This document shows positions 44,634 to 47,689 of a stretch of 47,689 nucleotides of DNA, piece by piece (the stretch's first letter is position 1; every line of letters begins with the position of its first letter). The DNA lies in assembly GCA_018716295.1 (NCBI GenBank), contig DVKC01000023.1, positions 1 to 47,689 of the forward strand. Reading direction: 5' to 3'. The position numbers were made by a program, and so were the translations under genes. The stretch is from Candidatus Avimuribaculum pullicola. Lineage in GTDB: Bacteria; Bacteroidota; Bacteroidia; Bacteroidales; Muribaculaceae. Under the pieces are notes generated by a model. It saw only the letters and a program-made list of their open reading frames with translations, was not told where the DNA came from and ran no database searches.

Positions 44634-46754
44634 TTGGAAAAAACTGCATATTTCATAATAGCAGCATTGGCTGCAATATTGCTGTATTCATGCGCAACGA
44701 TAGGTTCTCCCACGGGTGGAGCCGTTGACATGGATCCCCCTATTTTTGTAAGTAGCAATCCAGCACCCAACACGCTCAACTTCAAAGGTTCAAAAGTCGA
44801 GCTAAATTTTGATGAAGTAGTGACGCTTGTCGATCAAAGCGAAAAAGTAATGTATTCGCCAGTGCCTCGCGAGATGCCGCGGCTCACTGCGCTCGGGCGG
44901 AAGGTAACAATTGAGTTTCGCGACACATTGCTTCCTGGCACAACCTACTCTATCGACTTTGCCAACTGCATACAAGACAACAACGAGAACAACCCGCTCG
45001 AAGACTTCGCATTTGCATTCTCAACGGGCGACACCATCGACACACTACAAGTGTCGGGCATGGTGTTGCGAGCCCGCGACCTTGAGCCAATGCAACAAGT
45101 CCTTGTTGGCATACATAGCAACCTCGACGACTCGGCATTCACAAGCCTCCAGTTTGACCGCGTTGCCCGCACCAACGACCGTGGACAATTCACGATACGC
45201 AACCTCAAACCTGGCAAATACCGCATATTCGCCCTCAATGACGTTGACCGCGATTACAAGTTTGTCAGGACCGAAGATATGGCATTCCTGCCCGACACAA
45301 TCGTTCCCGGTACCTATCAGGAATCTACAATGGACACGCTTTTCACCAAGACAATGCTGGTTGACACAGTTGTGCGTGGACGGCACACGGTATTTACCCC
45401 AAACGACATTCTGCTGAGCATGTGCAACGAGGGATATGTGTCGCAATACTTACACGCCTATGAACGCCCCGACTATAACCGCATATACATCAAGTTCAGC
45501 GCACACAGCGACACTTTGCCCACTATAAAGGTTCTCGAACCCATAGCAAGGGAAGATAACGGCTGGTACAAATTACAACGGTCGGAATTTAACGACTCTC
45601 TTTTCTACTGGATTACCGATACCATGCTGTCGCGAAACGACTCGATAAAAATCTCGCTAAACTATCTACGCACCGACACTCTCGAAAATCTGACTTACAC
45701 GACCGACACACTATATGTAAACATAAAAAATGCTTACAAGCGTCAACTCGAAAAGTCGAGAAAAGAGGAAGCCGAAAAATATGAAGACCTGAAAAAAGAA
45801 TATGAAAAGAACATAAAAGACTTGCAAGAACGTGCCGAAAAGCGCAAGAGTGAACGCGACACCGTAAAAGCCGAAATGGAAGCTCGTGCCGACAGCATGG
45901 AATGGGCGGCCGTGCGGCGGACTTGGGTCAAAGACTCGCTGAGCCGTATCCCGTTCTTCGACTTCAAGTTCACATCGGGCAACTCTGTTGACGTGGACGC
46001 ACCACTGACGTTTGAAGTGGTTGAACCCATCGACACATTGATGATGAGCGGATTCAAGTTGCAACGGCAATACGAAGACTCACTGTGGGAAGATATTCCA
46101 TTGCCACAACTCGTCCCAGCCAAGCCAAATGAAATAATGAAATGGCAACTGCCAGTAAAATGGGAACCTGGAAGCACCTACAAGCTACACATCGACTCGA
46201 TGTGCGTATATGGCATATATGGCGCACCCAACAAGACCATCGACCAACAATTCACCGTGAAAGGTCTTGAAGAATATGCCAACTTGTACCTCAACATCAG
46301 CCCAGCCACAGGGCCGGCTTTTGTGGAACTGCTCAACACAAGCGATGCCGTGCAACGCACCGCAACCGTTGGAAATGATGGCTACGCAGTGTTCAACAAC
46401 GTGGCTCCAGGCGACTACTATGCTCGCATTGTGCTTGACCGCAACAACAACGGCAAGTGGGACACTGGCAATTACGCACAAGACTTACAACCCGAAGAGG
46501 TCTATTATTACCCAAAAAAGATAAGCCTGAAAGAGAATTGGGACATCGAACAGTCGTGGAACATATATGAAGTGCCAGTCGATAGGCAGAAACCCGATGC
46601 CATCAAAAAGAACAAACCCGAAAAGAAGAAATGGGAAGAACGAGATGAAAAGGGCAAACGTGACGAAGATGAGGAAGAAAGCATCTACGACGAAGGCCCT
46701 GCCATATACACTGGCAACAAATACACCGACTACAAAAATGCCAATTTCCAATGA
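44634..46754 (+). CDS. Big_5 (Ig-like) lipoprotein, TTG start
   Basis: A 706-residue lipoprotein. No in-frame ATG lies before the signal peptide, so TTG at 44634 is the start: this gives a good type II signal with lipobox Cys20 in LLYSC. A bacterial Ig-like Big_5 domain follows (about 35-135; DPPIFVSSNPAPNTLNF, FRDTLLPGTTYSIDF), then a carboxypeptidase-regulatory-like domain (about 140-220; NLKPGKYRIFALND), a charged coiled coil (about 360-430), further beta domains and a very charged C-terminal tail. Such proteins are common in this phylum, and their job at the cell envelope is not known. Confidence 0.9.
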   Translation: MEKTAYFIIAALAAILLYSCATIGSPTGGAVDMDPPIFVSSNPAPNTLNFKGSKVELNFDEVVTLVDQSEKVMYSPVPREMPRLTALGRKVTIEFRDTLLPGTTYSIDFANCIQDNNENNPLEDFAFAFSTGDTIDTLQVSGMVLRARDLEPMQQVLVGIHSNLDDSAFTSLQFDRVARTNDRGQFTIRNLKPGKYRIFALNDVDRDYKFVRTEDMAFLPDTIVPGTYQESTMDTLFTKTMLVDTVVRGRHTVFTPNDILLSMCNEGYVSQYLHAYERPDYNRIYIKFSAHSDTLPTIKVLEPIAREDNGWYKLQRSEFNDSLFYWITDTMLSRNDSIKISLNYLRTDTLENLTYTTDTLYVNIKNAYKRQLEKSRKEEAEKYEDLKKEYEKNIKDLQERAEKRKSERDTVKAEMEARADSMEWAAVRRTWVKDSLSRIPFFDFKFTSGNSVDVDAPLTFEVVEPIDTLMMSGFKLQRQYEDSLWEDIPLPQLVPAKPNEIMKWQLPVKWEPGSTYKLHIDSMCVYGIYGAPNKTIDQQFTVKGLEEYANLYLNISPATGPAFVELLNTSDAVQRTATVGNDGYAVFNNVAPGDYYARIVLDRNNNGKWDTGNYAQDLQPEEVYYYPKKISLKENWDIEQSWNIYEVPVDRQKPDAIKKNKPEKKKWEERDEKGKRDEDEEESIYDEGPAIYTGNKYTDYKNANFQ

Positions 46755-46810
46755 TGGCATGATAATTGCGAAATGAATAATTAACAATCACAAATAACAT
46801 ATTTTTCTAT

Positions 46811-47395
46811 ATGGAAACAATCAGCACAGGCAAATACATCGAACTTGCCTACAAAATATATTCGGTGGACAACAATGGTAACAAGGCACTCGAATATGAA
46901 TTTACCTCGCAAGCACCCGACCACTTCGTGTATGGTGCCGAACCTGGCGTACTCGAAGGTTTCTCTCGCAAGTTGCAAGGACTTGCCAAGGGCGACAATT
47001 TCGCTTTCGTGCTCGCGCCCGAAGAGGCATTTGGCTCTCGCCACGAAGAAATGGTAATTCAAATTGACCGCAGCTCGTTCAACGACGAGAAAGGGAACTT
47101 CATGTCTGACGTTGTGAAAGAAGGCAATACTCTCACCATGCAAGACTATAACAGCGGGCAAATCATGCAAGGGATAGTAATCAACATAGGTGACGAAAAA
47201 GTGACAATGGATTTCAACCACCGTCTTGCCGGCAAAAGTGTAGCATACGAGGGTATAGTGATGCTGGTGCGTGAAGCCACTGCCGATGACCTGCCACAGC
47301 ACCACGGTTGTGGCGGCGGTTGCAGCTGCGATAGTTGCGGTGGCGGTTGTGGCGACCACCACGACCACGAAGGCTGCGGTGGCTGCTGCCATTAA
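46811..47395 (+). CDS. slyD: SlyD-like FKBP-type peptidyl-prolyl isomerase with metal-binding tail
   Basis: 194 residues. The FKBP core with an insert-in-flap domain follows the SlyD layout: ALEYEF, then EPGVLEGFSRKLQGLAKGD, the flap with PEEAFGSRHEEMV, and HRLAGKSVAYEGIVMLVRE. After about residue 158 the tail is made of His, Cys, Gly and Asp (HHGCGGGC, CDSCGGGC, DHHDHEGC, GGCCH), which binds nickel or other metals in SlyD. It helps proline isomerisation and may store or hand over metal for metalloenzymes. Single gene; no clear promoter, start by first ATG of the frame. Confidence 0.93.
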   Translation: METISTGKYIELAYKIYSVDNNGNKALEYEFTSQAPDHFVYGAEPGVLEGFSRKLQGLAKGDNFAFVLAPEEAFGSRHEEMVIQIDRSSFNDEKGNFMSDVVKEGNTLTMQDYNSGQIMQGIVINIGDEKVTMDFNHRLAGKSVAYEGIVMLVREATADDLPQHHGCGGGCSCDSCGGGCGDHHDHEGCGGCCH

Positions 47396-47689
47396 CCCAA
47401 CGCCTGAAATGTGGTACAACATCGCATAAGGCTCAACAAATATAGCAACGAGGGTGCATCAAAATGGATAAATGCGGCAACTTTACTTACGATTTATAAG
47501 TTACAACAATTTCATTTGACGATGTAGAATTGCCCTGAAAGGGCAAAACCATGCTTAACCGACTGGTGGAGTGAGCGATAGCGAACGAAACCTGCGGTAT
47601 TTGACCTTCGTGAATACGGCTTCGGAGATGCCGTACTTTGTTGCTACTTTAGTGCGGCATCTCCGAAGCCGCTTAGTGGATATATCTGT
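47396..47689. other. Non-coding right edge with strong hairpins
   Basis: 294 bases without a credible gene, cut by the window end. Contains a compact hairpin TGCCCT-GAA-AGGGCA at 47531-47545 and the long inverted repeat described next. It has the look of an intergenic repeat or structured element rather than plain spacer. Confidence 0.45.
47617..47671. repeat. 17-base perfect inverted repeat (possible structured repeat element)
   Basis: CGGCTTCGGAGATGCCG (47617-47633) pairs exactly with 47655-47671; the stem continues inward with TACT/AGTG (one G-T pair). The loop is about 13 bases. It could be a terminator without a T-run or part of a dispersed repeat. Confidence 0.55.

Noticed and set aside
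67..47512. The 15-mer AAGTTACAACAATTT occurs at both ends of the window (67-81 and 47498-47512)
   Set aside because: A single shared AT-rich 15-mer in 47 kb is near what chance would give, and no other similarity joins the two ends, so it is not called an attachment site or element boundary.

Overview
The window looks like chromosome of a member of the Bacteroidales (Bacteroidota), possibly Muribaculaceae or a relative; I cannot fix the genus. Signs of this are: lipoproteins whose lipid-modified Cys is followed by an acidic SDDD-type surface-export signal; a TonB-dependent receptor with an N-terminal carboxypeptidase-regulatory-like domain; DUF5686, DUF3244, LruC and Big_5 proteins; a GH3/serine-hydrolase fusion; promoters of the Bacteroides type (TTTG, 19-20 bases, TAnnTTTG); and almost no Shine-Dalgarno sequences. 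I see no rRNA, tRNA, CRISPR array, IS element or phage gene.

Layout. 0-3.2 kb: an AT-rich accessory patch with a surface lipoprotein and a small secreted DUF3244-like protein on the minus strand, divergent from a TPR/transmembrane/HTH signalling protein whose gene changes base composition in the middle. 3.3-12 kb: plus-strand metabolic and envelope genes (pepD, an N-acetylmuramidase-like protein, a DUF5686 outer-membrane protein, a 52-residue membrane protein, an OmpH/Skp-like lipoprotein, hflX, a GH109-like oxidoreductase-fold glycosidase). 12-18.5 kb: the most unusual locus. A 1390-residue STAND/NACHT-like NTPase is followed 12 bases later by a membrane-anchored glycerophosphodiester phosphodiesterase, and it diverges from a gene for a protein with two C-terminal membrane helices. 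The two divergent promoters physically interlock. 18.5-28.5 kb: surface uptake and exported proteins on the minus strand (beta-helix lipoprotein, TonB receptor, LruC lipoprotein, AlbA_2 protein, periplasmic cupin-carboxymuconolactone-decarboxylase fusion, a second phosphodiesterase). 28.7-30.7 kb: a DUF3737 protein and a MalY/PatB C-S lyase. 30.7-35.2 kb: a GH3/serine hydrolase fusion and a secreted 5'-nucleotidase.

35.4-44.3 kb: nine minus-strand genes with almost no spacing (Yip1-like membrane protein, smpB, tgt, lptG-like permease, dsbD, mazG, topB, a Nudix hydrolase, a Cys-rich mini membrane protein), read as one operon. 44.6-47.4 kb: a Big_5 lipoprotein that starts with TTG, and a SlyD-like FKBP isomerase with a Cys/His metal-binding tail. 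The window ends in a long hairpin-forming non-coding stretch.

How they may work together: the two phosphodiesterases, the secreted 5'-nucleotidase and the TonB receptor/lipoprotein pair fit scavenging of phosphate-containing or other polymeric host material, while the muramidase, GH109 and GH3 enzymes fit use or turnover of amino sugars and cell wall. The best candidate for an undescribed system is the NTPase/phosphodiesterase/two-helix membrane protein locus at 12.0-18.5 kb. Its role in defence or stress signalling is inference from architecture alone.
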